Assembly (NCBI RefSeq): GCF_041146395.1 | Contig: NC_090989.1 | Location: 53,098,501-53,162,500 of the forward strand | From: Eulemur rufifrons | Taxonomy: Eukaryota > Chordata > Mammalia > Primates > Lemuridae | DNA: 64,000 nucleotides | Direction: 5' to 3' | Shown: piece after piece, positions 11,930-24,169 of the stretch | Layout: every line of letters begins with the position of its first letter | Numbering within the stretch: position 1 is the stretch's first letter | Program-made: the position numbers and the translations under genes | Notes under the pieces: generated by a model | The model's input: only the letters and a program-made list of their open reading frames with translations | Told to the model about the DNA's origin: nothing | Databases searched by the model: none

Positions 11930-12640
11930 GCTGGCAGCCTCTTTGAAGGGCTGTTTGGCAGTACATCAAAATTTAAAAATTCATCTCTTTAACCCAGCAA
12001 TTTCATTTCTAGGGATCTATTCTACTGAAATATTTTTACATGTGCACAAATACACGTACAGAGATATATAATATAGAATTATTTGTATTTGTGAATTAGA
12101 TCTAAAATTAATAAGGTCTAGTTAAATGATAGTTATCCTTACTATGAAACGCCATGTAGCTGTTAAAAAAACATGCAGTAGGTCTCTATGTACAGGCATG
12201 CAAAGAACCACAAGGTACATGGTAAGATTGCATGACGCAGTAGTTACGTGCATGTATGCTGGAGCCATGGTGGCTGGGCTCAGATCCCAGATCTGCTACT
12301 TATCAAATGTGAATTTGGACAAGTTACTTGACCTTATGACCAATATAATCTACATTTTAAAATGAGGAAACTAGCACTAAGACTGTTCTGAGAATTAAAC
12401 GATGAATAGTTATATATAGAACAGCATAGGCCTATGTACTGTTCTATATATAACACATAGTATGAGCTATAGAAGTGTTTATTAAATTAGAAAATATATT
12501 CATAAATGAAAAAGTAAAAGGTGAAGAACAATGTAATCTGGGTAAAAAATATGTACATGAGTATAGAACATACATGGAAAATCTTAGTAAGTCCATGGAT
12601 ATCAAGAAATTCTTAACAGTGGCTTCCTTCACAGAGCAGA
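11930..12640 (+). mobile_element. Old L1 3'-region fragment interrupted by a MIR
   Basis: 'aacccagcaatttcatttc', 'ggatctattctactgaaat' and 'acatgtgcacaaatac' are typical of the 3' end of old L1M-type LINEs; the L1-like sequence resumes after the MIR at about 12430. Boundaries are approximate. Confidence 0.55.
12234..12428 (+). mobile_element. MIR SINE
   Basis: Shows the MIR core order: 'ggctgggctcagatcccag', 'atctgctacttatcaaatg', 'ggacaagttacttgacct' and 'aaaatgaggaaactagcac'. It sits inside old L1 sequence. Confidence 0.8.
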
Positions 12641-12862
12641 ACTGAAGCTAAAGGTAGGAAACTAGTCTTACTGTTAGAATTTAACACAAATAACATCTAT
12701 AGTTTAAAAAAAATCAAACAGAGGTATTAAAAATTGAAAGTGAAACATGGTGGGAACATGGAAGTGCTGAGGCCTCGTGCTCACAGACGACAGCCTTGGC
12801 CGGGAACCGGAGCCCTCCCAGAGCTCCCTGCTCGGGCTTTGATCTGAGCCAGCTCCGAGTAC

Positions 12863-13210
12863 CTTGGAGCTGCTTGTTCTCCCTCCTGAGTGTCTCCTGG
12901 CCCTTGGTGCTCTCCTCATAGAGGTGCTTGGCGTGAGGAGCTCACTGCTGAGAGCCTGGACCTCCTTCTGAGAAGCATCCAGCAACACCCGGGACTCCGT
13001 GTGCTTCTGCTGCCAGTCGGCAAGGGCCTTGTCAGACTCCTGCTGCTTCTGGTCCCGCTTGGCTGCCGTAGAGCGAGCCTTCCCCAGGTCCAACAGGGCG
13101 TCCTCGAGCTCGAGCTGCAGCTGGTGCCTGGCCCCTTCCAGGGAGGCATTTCTGGAATTGGTTACTTCCATTCTTCAGCAGCCTCCTGCAACCTAACAGC
13201 CAGCTTCTTC
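12863..13210 (-). pseudogene. MYH15: MYH15 exons 31 and 32-equivalent fused in one unit (rod), two frameshifts
   Basis: One block of 348 bp matches two usual sarcomeric exons (184 + 166 = 350) with no intron between them. It opens KKLAVRLQEAAEE, loses one base (TAA follows at 13164-13162), then reads NSRNASLEGARHQLQLELED on to DKALADWQQKHTESRVLL and KEVQALSSELL. A second single-base loss lies near 12931-12936, after which the frame reads AKHLYEESTKGQETLRREN. Acceptor TTCTTAG, donor GTACTC. The two 1-bp losses account exactly for 348. Whether the missing intron is normal for MYH15 I cannot verify. Confidence 0.87.
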
Positions 13211-16125
13211 CTAAGAAGGGGACACCCAAGGGGCAGTGAAGCAACCACGCTCTGAGAGCTCCTCAAGTCCGTCCTGGATTGAATACAGTGTTTGGGTACA
13301 AAGTAGCGTGGCCTCTGGGGCTGGCTTAATAGGATGAAGCGAAAGCAGCTCGTATCTGAAAGTGACCTCCTGGCACCTGAAGAACTGAGATGTCTGCTGA
13401 CCACAATCCTCCCGCTCCTGAGTGTACATGGTCTTTATTTTCCACACCCTCAGTCAACCTGGACTTGGAACTCAGGATCTCTTTGAATGCCTATAAATAT
13501 TTGCTTATCCTAAACCTTTAATAAGCAATTCTGACTTTATTGACAATTTCATAAGAAATGGGAAAAAGAAGAAGATTGTACTGAACAACAACAGTAAGCA
13601 ACTTTTTATCTATAGGCACATTTAGTTGCTAAAGAGCTCCTTGGCTGTGTTGCTTCTAAGGAATACTCTTGGGCTTTCTCGTGCTCATTTTCTCTCCCTC
13701 TTATGTGGCTCCTAAACAAGCCACAATTCCCTCTTCTCTCTGAATTTCTTCTCCAACTCAGCTCCTCTCCCCAGACTTATATACCCAAATCCACCTCATC
13801 ATTGTGCTCACTTCACAGGTCCTATTGCTCTTAGCGGGCACTTTGGCCCCCACTGTTGTTCCTCCAGCATCGCCGAGATGAGTGGTTTATTACAGTGCTT
13901 CCTCCACCACCCCCATAACACACTGCTCTCAGGAATTCTAATGGACGAAATGTGTTTTCTTCCCTACGTCTCCTGCAGGGATGCTGGCAGTCCCATTCTT
14001 ACTCACTCATTATACTTCTTAGATGAAAGGTACTGAATGTGCCAAAGCTTTTTTTAAATCTACTGCTATTAAGTAGAAAAAAGGTCCTGGGAAATTAACA
14101 TGGACCACACAACTAGGCTAACAGAGCTATGTGGTAATAAAGTCCTCTTTTGGTGTAAACCTGTATCCAGGAAAGATCTGGGCTATAACAACCCCTTGTT
14201 CACTGACTTTCTAACCATAGTCACTTCACTTCATTGCTTCATTTTCTTAACTATTAAGAGGAAATTCTGTTGCTTTACCCAACCTAAGACAGTAAGAGTC
14301 CTGTAAAATAATTATATTTGACTACTTTGGGAATGCTCTATTGATAGCAGGAAATAGGGGACCAATCATACTGGTTTGCCTGGGACTGCCTGGAATGAGG
14401 GGTTTCACCAGGACGGGACAGTTTCAAGGCTAAAACAGGAAAATTCCAGGGTAAACTGGACAAATTGGCAACCCTAGTTTTCCTGGTAATTTTGTTCTAC
14501 ATTTAATACTAATGACTATTTTGCTCCTTAACTTGCCAACCACAGCATCTACTTATTTACCTAGACTATGTAAGGGGAAATGAAGAAACTACATCCTTAT
14601 CCCTGGAGAACTTAGAACTCAGAAGCAGTAAATTAGGTCTCAGGTGAGTTTGATTCTGCTGATGTCACTCATTGTATGACCCCCAGCCTGGAAAGCAAAG
14701 CAGGCAGACCTTCAACTTCCATTAAGAAACAAAACAAACAGGACCCTACATTTTTTTGTAGCTTCCTACTTCCCCGAGGTGATTTAAAGGAAAAGCATAG
14801 TACAGACAAAATCTTCTTTCTTTGATGTTTGACTAATTTTGAAGCAAAAAGGGTCTTCAGATATTACCATGTTTGTTCATTATCTTTCTTTAGTTGTCAC
14901 GTAGTTTAGAACTAGTTCCAACAAATCTATGTGGTCATAAAGTAGTCTATAATCTTTCCTTCTTTCTTACACCCTCCCTCCAATAATCCGTCAAACCAAA
15001 TAAGAGATAGTCACTTTCACCTAAGTCTTCAATCATTACAAGAAAAAAAAATCTTACTTCAGAAGCAAATGCCATATTTGGATATAAGGAAGCATTTCAG
15101 TTCAAAGCCAAAACTTTCTGTGGTCCAGAGTTTTGATAAAACACCTACTGCAGGTATTTTTAGTATCTGTCATTCTAAAGCCCTTTTTAAGTTACTGCGG
15201 ATACAGAGATGGATCACTTGGTACCCCTTCTGGGACAGAACACAGCAGCTGTTCAGCAACTGCACAGCAATGCCTCTGAAAGATTTAGCTGAAGAACTGA
15301 AAAACATTATTTCTAGTTGAAGCTAAAGAGAAATGTATTGATCTGTCCTGGATTTTTGCCAAGCTACCAAGATAGGGACACATTCTTTTCAGTAAACCTT
15401 TAATGATTGTAAGCTGGGGTTAGTTTGACACTTTCCCTCAAAGATACATAGTTCCTCCACCTCTCAGCAACATGTTTCAGTACAACCTCTTGGTAGTGAG
15501 TCTAGACTCAGCTAAGCCCCAAACTTCTGTAGTTCCTGAGAAGAACTTTTAAAACCTTTATGTGGCATTGGCTGTAAAATTGACATTCTAACCTCAGGGG
15601 TGGCCTGGGGATGATTGCTTTTTAAAGCGAACTTTGTCCCATAAGGCATGACTGATCCTAACATGTTTCCAGCTATCCGTGTCCATCTTCACAGACCACT
15701 TTGTAGTCTTTAAGTTGTAGACCAGAGGCACAGTGACTTTGATATATGGAGACGTGTACACACATGGACTCAATTATTTTGGTGTTCCAAATGAAATACA
15801 CGATTTTAAGTGATAGCCCATTTTCAAACCATCTTTCATGAAGACTTCCCTTATACCCCTAGAAAGAGCCTCCTTTCTCTCCCCAGGACCTCTTTATGGT
15901 CTCTATCACTTTGTATTATATTTTTTTCCTTTTTTTTTTTTTTTTTTAGCTCCTCTAGAGCATGTTCTTCTTGCCAGAGATGACTGTTTCAGCTTTGGTT
16001 TTGGGCTTGTTCACGTACTCAGTAAGGATTTGTTAAGTGCATACCATAAGGCCTTAGAGACACACTCATTCTCGTACTCCTGTGTGTGACTAACTCCAGG
16101 TTAAGGGTAGCCGTGCTCTACTCAC
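13211..16125. other. Intron 30-31, about 2.9 kb; one MITE
   Basis: No gene seen. A short DNA transposon with inverted ends lies at 14350-14478. T-runs occur near 15920-15948. The rest looks unique. Confidence 0.6.
14350..14478. mobile_element. Short DNA transposon with inverted ends
   Basis: The left end 'ggggaccaatcatactgg' plus TTTGCCTGGG pairs with the reverse of 'ccagggtaaactggacaa' plus ATTGGCAACCCT. A middle 'aggacgggacagtttcaag' is typical of small mammalian MITEs. Family not assigned. Confidence 0.5.
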
Positions 16126-16316
16126 TTGGCATCTTCCAAGTCTTCATTCTCTGGATGGCACTATTTCGTACTCCATTCTCCATTGCACCATTTCAGCATT
16201 GCCTTTGCATAGAGCCCTGTGCAGCTCAGCCTTGACTTCTTGCTCTTTTCCTACTGCTCTCGTAGTTCACAGTCATGCCTGGCTGACTGCAGAGTATGGA
16301 CCAGGGCACTCTGTGA
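16126..16316 (-). pseudogene. MYH15: MYH15 exon 30-equivalent (rod), several indels and a stop
   Basis: The exon is 191 bp where the family length is 197. Between a CCCTGCAG acceptor and GTGAGT donor it starts SQSALVHTLQSARHDCELRE, meets TAG (16253-16251), then continues in other frames as KAELHRALCKGNAEMVQWRM and EYE, with a final piece that needs two more shifts. One missing codon and three 1-bp losses account exactly for the 6 bp. The splice sites look usable, but the frame cannot be. Confidence 0.88.
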
Positions 16317-16864
16317 CTGCAGGGGGACACACGTTTAAAAAAAAAAAAAAAAGGCATCACCGCCATTAGCAACAAAAGGCTTGGAGGTGATATAATTTTT
16401 TTAGTTAGATAAGGTTAATAACAACCTGCCACAAATTCAAGCTGCATCTGAACCTAGTAAGATAATACCAGGAAGAGAATTTGGGACAAGAAGAGAAAGG
16501 ATAAAAAGTATCTAATTGCTGCCATTAAGACAGGGAAGGAAATTCTATTTAAGGAAACCCCGGCCTGACTATGCGGGCTTCAACAACAGACAGGCCTGGA
16601 GTTCTAGAAATAGTGCAGAATGCAAAGGTAGCAAGGAGGACATTCACTTCCATTTAGGCAATAAGATTTATATTTAGCAATATACAAGATGCAGATTCTT
16701 GTCTGAATCAGAAGGAACCGCTGAGATTTAGTCTAGTCTTTTCAGTTCATTGATGAGGGCAATAAATCTTTTATTTCACACTGAAATCTCTGAAAACCTC
16801 CATTCTTATCACTTTAAAACAGTGCTACCTGGTAGAAGTTTCTACAATAATGAACTTGTTCTAT

Positions 16865-17045
16865 ATGTACACTGTCCAACACGGTAACCACTAGCCACAT
16901 GTGGCTATTGAACACTCAAAATGTGCCCAGTACAATGTGTAGTCAAAACTGAATTTTTAATTTAATTTTAATTAATATAAGTTTAAATTTAGATAGCCAC
17001 CTGTAGTATAGCAGTGGCTCCTGTATTTATTGGATAGCAGATCTG
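16865..17045. mobile_element. hAT-like MITE
   Basis: Contains 'cactgtccaacacggtaac', then 'agccacatgtggctattga', an AT-rich middle and 'gcagtggctcctgtattta'. This is a widespread mammalian hAT-type MITE pattern with ACTAGCCACATGTGGCTA near one end. Confidence 0.6.
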
Positions 17046-17399
17046 AGTTTAATGAACACTTCTATCACTTTAATGGTGGTCTGGCTAACACAGCAGGATC
17101 ATTCCCAGGAGATAAGCTGAGAACCAGGTTCTGGTCAGTCCTCATGGGTCCTTTACACAAATTAGGATAAAGCATCTTCTCTGGCAGATGCAGCTCTGAG
17201 GGCACAAGGCTTGGTTCATGGCAGCCTCAGCCCAGACACGCTTCTGTGGTGACTGAGGAACAATAATACCTGGTGACTCTGAGAAGGACAAAGGCTTTGG
17301 AATCAGATAAACTTGAGTTCAAACTGAGATCTTTCCTCTTATTTAATTGTATTTTCTTTAAAAAGAAGAACTTTTAAAACCATTATGTGGCATTTGTGC

Positions 17400-17850
17400 A
17401 GCATATATTTATTAAGCATCTGTTCTAGGCACTAGTGTTATAGAAGTAAAGGAGACAGAGACAAAGCTTCTGCCCTAAAGAGCCAGAAAGGAACATGGAG
17501 ATACACAAAATAAACATGTAAACAAATAAATAGATACGCTTTATAATAGCAGCAAAAAAAATAAAATAAGACAGATTGGCATGATATAAAGAATGTTTGC
17601 TCCTTATCATCCCTTAAAGATTTTGGGGAAGGGCTTTTAAGCAATGGGAATAGCAGCTATTAAAGTCCTAAGGCAGGAGAGAGGGTGGCTTGTTCCAGAG
17701 GCAGAAAGGACACCAGTGCCAGTGGAAAGGAGCAAAGGAGGGAAGCAGATGTATGAGGTAAGGTCACAGAAGGAGGCTGGAGCCAGAGCACAGGGACTTG
17801 TGGGCCAATTGGAAGTCACTGGGAAGGCAGCCAGAGAGAGCTTCTAAAAC
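17400..17850 (+). repeat. Old dispersed repeat, family not assigned
   Basis: The run 'tattaagcatctgttctag', then 'ttctgccctaaagagccag', 'aataaacatgtaaacaaat' and 'cctaaggcaggagagagg' is a common old mammalian repeat. A second copy is at about 22845-23330. Confidence 0.45.
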
Positions 17851-18706
17851 ATAAATCAAGTCGTTTCACTATCTGCTTAAATGCCTTCACAGTTTATCAC
17901 AGGCTGTGTGACCTTGGATGAGTTATTTGTCTTCTCAGAGCCTTTGTTTCTTCATATATAAAGATCTAATTCTACCCTGCTTCATACGACTGATATGAAG
18001 GAGTGGGAATTTGAAAATTTGTATATAATAGAGAAAGCATGAGAGTTAAGGGAATAAAATCGTACAATATTTTAAAACAAAGGCTCAACCACTTCCATCT
18101 TGAGAGTACATTCTTTTTCAGTAAGATCATGTACAAGAAAGGTACTTTGGGGTCTTAGTAACAAGATGCCTTGAATATAAACTAAGAATTAGCTTTAAAT
18201 TCCAGGGCTCAGAGAATACATCTGTCATGTTAGTCTCTAAGCTTTCATCCTAAAGAACCACTTTCATTGGGGTCACCTTCTAGCACCATTACATATCCTC
18301 ATGGGAAGAAATGACTAATTTCTATAATTTATTGACAACTAAAAAGTAATATTGAGCTAACCCAGCCCCATTTATTTTATCCTAGTCTTTTATTTAATTC
18401 CACTTCTTGGTGAGCAGTTCAGAATCAAAATCCATAATGAGTCTTGTTGACCTTCTGTTCAAGTACTGATGCAAAATGGAAATACATACTTTGCTTGCTG
18501 TAAATCTGACAAACTATAGAAGCAATTTGAATCACTAAGTACGATCCTTCAGTCATCAGGGATCTTTCTAGCATGGTTTTTTTTCTCCCATAACCTCTAG
18601 AGCATTTTTCCTTCTTCTTTTATAGAAGATATAGGCTAACCCACCAAGCACCCCTCTTTTAAAAACACACAGGTAAGTGGCTGGTAAGAAATAATAGATG
18701 CATTAC

Positions 18707-18825
18707 TTTGGTCTCCTTTTCCAGCTGCCCTCTAGGTTCTTCAATCTGCCAAGTGAAGTTGCTCTGTTCCCTGTGAAGTTGACTTATCAGAGCCTCCTTT
18801 TCTTCCAGCCTCCTTAGGAACTCAC
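18707..18825 (-). pseudogene. MYH15: MYH15 exon 29-equivalent (rod), open
   Basis: A 119-bp exon from a TTTCTGCAG acceptor to a GTAATG donor, joining exon 28 through a split Gly codon. It encodes [20 protein letters not shown] then [19 protein letters not shown]. Frame is intact. EEPRGQL carries a proline (18736-18734) where the family has Leu in a helix that normally contains no proline, so the exon is open but not obviously under constraint. Confidence 0.88.
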
Positions 18826-19557
18826 CTGCAGAAAGATTTCACAAAATAAGTTATAATCATGGTCTTCCTCATCTACTGCCTCCCCCACTTGACTTAATGA
18901 CTTTAAGAACAGCCAGAATGACTTCTACCCACATATTTTTGATATTTAGGAAGGGTCTGAGAGTCCTGTTATTAGCAAAACCATGGCAATGATCCTTTCC
19001 CAGGCTCATAAGAGAGCCCTAAAAAAAGAACTCATTTTTAGTAGTAATATGAGTTGATAACAGATATTATTGGCTACTATTTATTAAGAACCTTCTATGC
19101 CCTAGGTATTTCATATATATTATCTAGTATAATTCTCATAATTCCTTGATAATTATATTAGCCATTTTGCAGAGAAGCAAACAGGGCAACTTACTTAAAT
19201 CTGACTACAACAGAAACATACATAGCCAGTAATAAGTGAAAGTAGATTTGAATAAAGTTCTTACCCTAAAGAACAGATTCTTTCTTCTATACCTTGCTCC
19301 CTTGTTTATTACATGTGGCTGTGCCAATTTCTGTCTATATAATTTTTAGATAATTATAACTTTTTGGCTTCATCTGTAAAAGGAAGATAACAATGTAATA
19401 AAAGATTGTTAATGAAAATTAAATGAGTATGAATGTATTTTATCGACTGAATTGCTAAATAATTATTAGAAATAGTCACTAAATAGTAGGAAATGTGACC
19501 ATGAGAGGAGAAATTCTATTATATTCTAGTCTATCCTCCATGTTTATTTTATTAACT

Positions 19558-19901
19558 ACAGTTGGCCTTTCGTATCTGTGAATCTGCATTCGTGGAGTTG
19601 ACCAACCAAGGCCTGAAAATATTCAGAAAAAACTGGATGGTTTCATCTGTACTGAACAGGTACAGGCTTTTTTTCCTGTCATTATCTCCTAAACAATACA
19701 GTATAACAACTATTTACATAGCATTTACATTCTACTAGGTACTATATGTAATCTAGTGATGATTTAAAGCATACAGGAGATATGCCTAGGTTATATGCAA
19801 ATACTACACCATCTTGTATAAGGGACTTGAGCATTTGTGGATTTTTGCATCCACTGAGGGTCCTGAGACCAACCCCCCTAGGATACTGAGGGAAGACTGT
19901 A
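19558..19901. mobile_element. Tigger/pogo-like MITE
   Basis: Starts 'tacagttggcctttcgtat' and ends 'gatactgagggaagactgta', inverted repeats bounded by TA. The interior has 'gaccaaccaaggcctgaaa' and 'gcatttgtggatttttgca'. The layout and TA flanks fit a Tigger-derived MITE. Confidence 0.7.
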
Positions 19902-20084
19902 TGGTACAGAAATGCCATGGTTACGAGAAATGGTACTGAAAGCTGAGCTGGGAAAAGGCAGTTCTTTCCATAGTATAATTGGTACAACACTAAAAGTCCT
20001 AAATATTTATGATTTCGATCCCTCTTGCTACAAACAAGTTCTAAAGCTCTCAGCATTGTAAGGGAGCATCTGTTTGAGTTAAAG

Positions 20085-20890
20085 CAGTGCTTTCCAAACT
20101 TTTTGGTCTCGGGGACATTTTATATGCTTAAAAATTATTGAGGACCCCAAAGAGATTTTGTTCATGTAGGTTTTATATTAATGGATAGTGTAGTAGAAAT
20201 TAAAACAGAGATATATATTTGTTCATTTTAAAATAATAAATGACAATGATATACTAACATGTTAATGTAAATAATAGATTTTTAGGTGGGAAAAAACCCC
20301 TATATTTTCCAAAAACAAAAGAAAAATAGTGAGAAAAATGACATTGCTCTACTCTTTAAAAAAATTTCTGGCTTAGTATAAGACAGGTAGAGTCTCACCT
20401 CTGCTTCTGAATTCAATCTATTTATAAAAAACATATTAATTGGTGGGGGAAGTATATTTTCACAGTCTTTTCAGATAATTGTGAACATCATTTGATACTA
20501 CACCAAAACTCAACAAATGGAAGTTTCTTAAGGGTTAGTTGCAATACGTGTGCAAACCATATCATTGAACATTTTTACCCTGTTACATTAAAATTCACCA
20601 GTCTATCTTAAACTTTTAACGGCTCATTTACCACACATGATTTTGTAATATCATGCTAGGGGTGATTTGAAAAGGTATGTATTCATTGAATTATGCAGCT
20701 CTTCCAAGTGTTGACACATTTTATTATACAATGTGAAGGAGAAAAAAGTTTTTTCTATACTCAGTCACTCAGTATTTCTGATACCAGATGTGTGCGGAGT
20801 TCCCCACATGCCAAACAATTCTCCAGTGGACACCAGCTGGGTTTCCTATAATTTAACACAATCCTGACCTTATCTACCTGGAAATAGTGT

Positions 20891-20921
<31 letters not shown>

Positions 20922-21700
20922 GTATATATATCTTATATATCATAATACCACATACAATATTTTAAAAAATCATATTTGCTTACATCACCACCAATATCAA
21001 CAGAAAAGTCGAAGAACTGAGATCCACCAAGCTCATGATGGCATATACATGTTTTCTAAAATCTAATTTTTGCCTGAAAGCTCCTATTTCATTATTGGCA
21101 ACAAATGCTTTCAGTTGTATTTGTTGAAGTGACAGGTTTACTTTGTTCACTTTTGAGAAAATATCTGCCAAATATCTAAGTCTGAATAAGCCTCGTTTGT
21201 TTGTCAATCGTTCTTTCAAGTAAAAGTGACACTCCCTGAAAAAAACTGCTAGCTCAGCTCAGAACTTAAATCACACATCTTACACCAGTGTGAAATAGGA
21301 GTTCTTTGTGCATACTTCTTGTTTTGTCACACAGAATATTAAAAAGATATATAATGAGGGTTGAGATGTAACCAAATTAATTTTTACTGTTTCATTAAGG
21401 ATATCCTTAAGTGAAACTGACTTTTCTTTTTAAGCTGTGAGTACCTATTAGTGAATACAATGATTACCAGGACAGTTTAGTGCTGCTGCCTGGACTTGTG
21501 ATAAAGCTCTAGCAATTTTAATCATTATTGCTTTTGCACCATCAGTTCAAATGGGAAAAGAATTTAAAAAGCAAATAGCATCTTAGTATTACAATGAAAT
21601 AGCTTTAACCTGATAAATCTGCTGCAGGACCTTGAGGATCACTGGGGATCTCTGCACCAAACTTTCAGAATATCTGGGTGAAAACATCACATTTAAAAGG
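20085..21700 (-). mobile_element. hAT-Charlie-type DNA transposon with decayed transposase
   Basis: The left end 'cagtgctttccaaacttttt' followed by GGTCTCGGGGACA is a Charlie-type terminus, and 'ttattgaggaccccaaaga' follows. The reverse strand at 20980-21219 reads LFRLRYLADIFSKVNKVNLS, the hAT transposase block also seen in domesticated ZBED/FAM200 proteins. A further DGAKA-like motif lies near 21538. The frame is broken. The right boundary is estimated. Confidence 0.7.
20888..20919 (+). repeat. TG dinucleotide microsatellite
   Basis: About 16 uninterrupted TG units followed by TATATA, inside the hAT element. Confidence 0.95.
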
Positions 21701-22844
21701 ATTCTGAAGAAATGCAAAATCCATCAGGGGGTTGAGACTAACATATCATGTATATTATAGAACAAGTGCCCACTTAATGGGGCTTAGTTGATCACATTTA
21801 CTACTGGACTTCTCTGGCAGCAGAGTATAAGCAGCTGACAGGACAGAGCATGAGAAAGAAACTTTGGTAGTAGCCACAAAAAAAGGCAGCAAAAATTTGG
21901 AGCATGGACCCAGTGATGGTGAGGAAAGGCTTAGATAGGTATATACTTAAAATTTAATTTACACAAAAGCCAAAAGGTAAAGTTAAAGAAAGGAAGAAAA
22001 AGTCCTGCATCCTAAGCAGAATTATCATCTCAGACCCACTTCATTTCACTCACCTACCCACCAATTATCCTCATCAAAAAAGTGAGTAGAAAATTAATGC
22101 CAATAACTAGGAGGAGGCAGCCAATGCCTATCAAAACAAATTTTATATAGCACTTCCTTCAGAGCCAGACATATAGATATTCTCCAGCTTTGCTTCTGGG
22201 CTGTGGAGTCCACATACCAGGTACATCCTAAATGGCACAGAAGATAAACTGGGGGCTTTGTAGCAAGGCCAAATGTCACACACCCTATTGGCAATATAAG
22301 AAGTGTCCTATTTAGTGTCCTTGCTAAAACTAAAAACTCTGTCCCTTTGTAGATTTCCAGGTTTGTAGTCTTGTCAATGAATTTTAATTTAGCTTTGACC
22401 CTAGATTTAGCATCTAGAAATAGAAGTGTCTACTGGCAGAAGGATGTTATATAGCCCAAATGGTCTTCACTCTCTTTTTAAAAGTGTGTGCCTCTGAGCA
22501 TCAACAATGCAATGTTTATTTATTTTCATTGACCTAGGAATTCTATCTCTGGGACTATATTACTAATTCTAGTTATAGGCAAACATTAAGCCACATGCTA
22601 TTTATAGCAGAGGAACAAATTACAGGGCAAGGTTAAGTATAGTCCAGCTACTTGATTAATTAGAAGCAGCCATTATAAATAGACCGAGCATGCAACGTAC
22701 AAAAAAAGCTCACGATAAATTTTTGAAAAGCCCAAAGAGATTGCTACAATATAAAAGATTAGAAAAAATAGGGAAAAATATATCAAGAGTAGTTGATAGT
22801 AAAAAATAAACCATGGAACATTTTTCTAATTTTAATTTATTTAT

Positions 22845-23330
22845 CAAATGTTTACGGAGCCCCAACAAGTGCCAGGCAGTGTTCTAGATGATGGACATAC
22901 ATCAATGAACAGACTCCTGCCCTCATGGAACTTAAATTCTGACAGAGAGAGAGAAATAAACACGTATTATGTCAAGTATATAGTTTGTTTGAAAGTAATA
23001 AATACTAAGAAAAGAGAAGCACTTTGAGGAAATGGGTTGACAGTGCTCTAATGTCACCTTCTTTGCAAGGCCTATCCTGACTTGCCCCAGATAAGCACTT
23101 GATTAGCCCTTATCTGCAAGTCTGTGCAGAATCAATAAAGTATTCCAGGCAGAGGAAGCAGCTAGGACAAGGCTCTAGAGTGGGAGTGTGCTGGTGTGTT
23201 CAAAGCACAGCGAAGAGGTCGATGTGGTGAAGGCAGAATGAGAGAAGGGGCAGGTGGAAGAAGAGAACAGAGGGACAATGGGGCCAATCACACAGGCCCA
23301 GGTAGCCCGTTGTACAGACAGACCATGGCT
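22845..23330 (+). repeat. Old dispersed repeat, family not assigned
   Basis: Contains 'gtgccaggcagtgttctag', 'ctgccctcatggaacttaa', 'attccaggcagaggaagca' and 'gtgtgctggtgtgttcaaa', matching the layout of the copy at 17400-17850. Confidence 0.5.
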
Positions 23331-23702
23331 TCTACTGAGTGTAAACAGAGATGTAGGTTCACTACTGAAAAAATTTTAAATGCCCATTCAGAGAAGTAGA
23401 AGTTGTACACAAGTCATGACTAGTAGACTGTGTGGGTAGCCCCTACCATCCTCTGATCTTGAGAGTTGCCTCTGCTGACTGCTATTGCCCTTCTACTTCA
23501 TGGAAGGGAGCTAGGCAGGAACTCCTAAAGTGGCGCAGAGGTAATGCCGCCCAGACGAGAGGCCTGTCTGTGGACAAGAGTACCTCAGAGGCTGCATTCC
23601 ACCCCTAGAATATTTAAATGTCCACCAGTCTCAGCGGGTCTGAGTCTCATGAGTCTGCTGGGATTGAGGAAGACTCATGAGTGAAGCAGCACATTTACTT
23701 AC

Positions 23703-23829
23703 CGCTCCCACTCCACAGCTTTGTCTTCTGTGCTGTCCAGTCGTTGGCCAGCTGAGTGGTCTCATTTAGTTTTGCATTTGCTTCATTCAAGCGCTCTTCA
23801 TACAGGCTACAGAGTTTCTCAGCATTAGC
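23703..23829 (-). pseudogene. MYH15: MYH15 exon 28-equivalent (rod), open
   Basis: A 127-bp exon with an AACTTGTAG acceptor and perfect GTAAGT donor, ending in phase 1. It encodes ANAEKLCSLYEERLNEANAK then LNETTQLANDWTAQKTKLWS. The KLC-LYEERL and KTKLWS motifs match MYH15 rather than other MYH genes. No frameshift or stop. A 10.2-kb repeat-rich intron separates it from exon 27. Confidence 0.88.
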
Positions 23830-24169
23830 CTACAAGTTGAGAAAGAAGGCTTAGTCGTGGCTCAGAGAAGCTATGCTGAATTAGCTACACAAGAAAGGAG
23901 GGGATAGGTGGCTCCTGGGACCCATGGGCTCTCTTCTGCTGTAAAGACCATAGACAGCACTGGGAAATCACGTTTTCTAATTTAAGCAAGTACAATCGAC
24001 TCTAGGGCCTGGGTCCCTAAGATGCCTGAACTTTGTAGACTATAGGTATCACCGGAGGAACTTAACTTCCTAAGTGTTAGGCCCCTTCCAGAATTCTTTG
24101 CTCTTCTGGAGAAGGAAACACATAAAATGCTAATGAGGTGCATGATCATTATCTGATATTATATATTTA

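Larger units (their letters stand above)
10805..12862. other. Intron 32-33; old repeats
   Basis: Contains an inverted MER5A-like copy (11640-11790), old L1 3' sequence (about 11930-12640) and a MIR nested in it (12234-12428). No coding or RNA gene signal. Confidence 0.6.
16317..18706. other. Intron 29-30; poly-A tract, hAT MITE and old repeat
   Basis: A 17-A run follows exon 30 (about 16337-16353). A hAT-like MITE is at 16865-17045, and an old 'tattaagcatctgttctag'-type dispersed repeat is at about 17400-17850. Nothing coding. Confidence 0.55.
18826..23702. other. Intron 28-29, about 4.9 kb; DNA transposons
   Basis: Holds a Tigger-like MITE (19558-19901), a hAT element with transposase remnant (20085-21700) with a TG repeat inside it, and an old dispersed repeat (22845-23330). 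Between these I see nothing further. Confidence 0.65.

Noticed and set aside
12890..13255. 121-codon plus-strand frame
   Set aside because: It is the antisense shadow of the fused exon 31/32 and has no family resemblance.
17637..17847. Opposed 60-67 codon frames
   Set aside because: Both fall in an old dispersed repeat and show no conserved motif.
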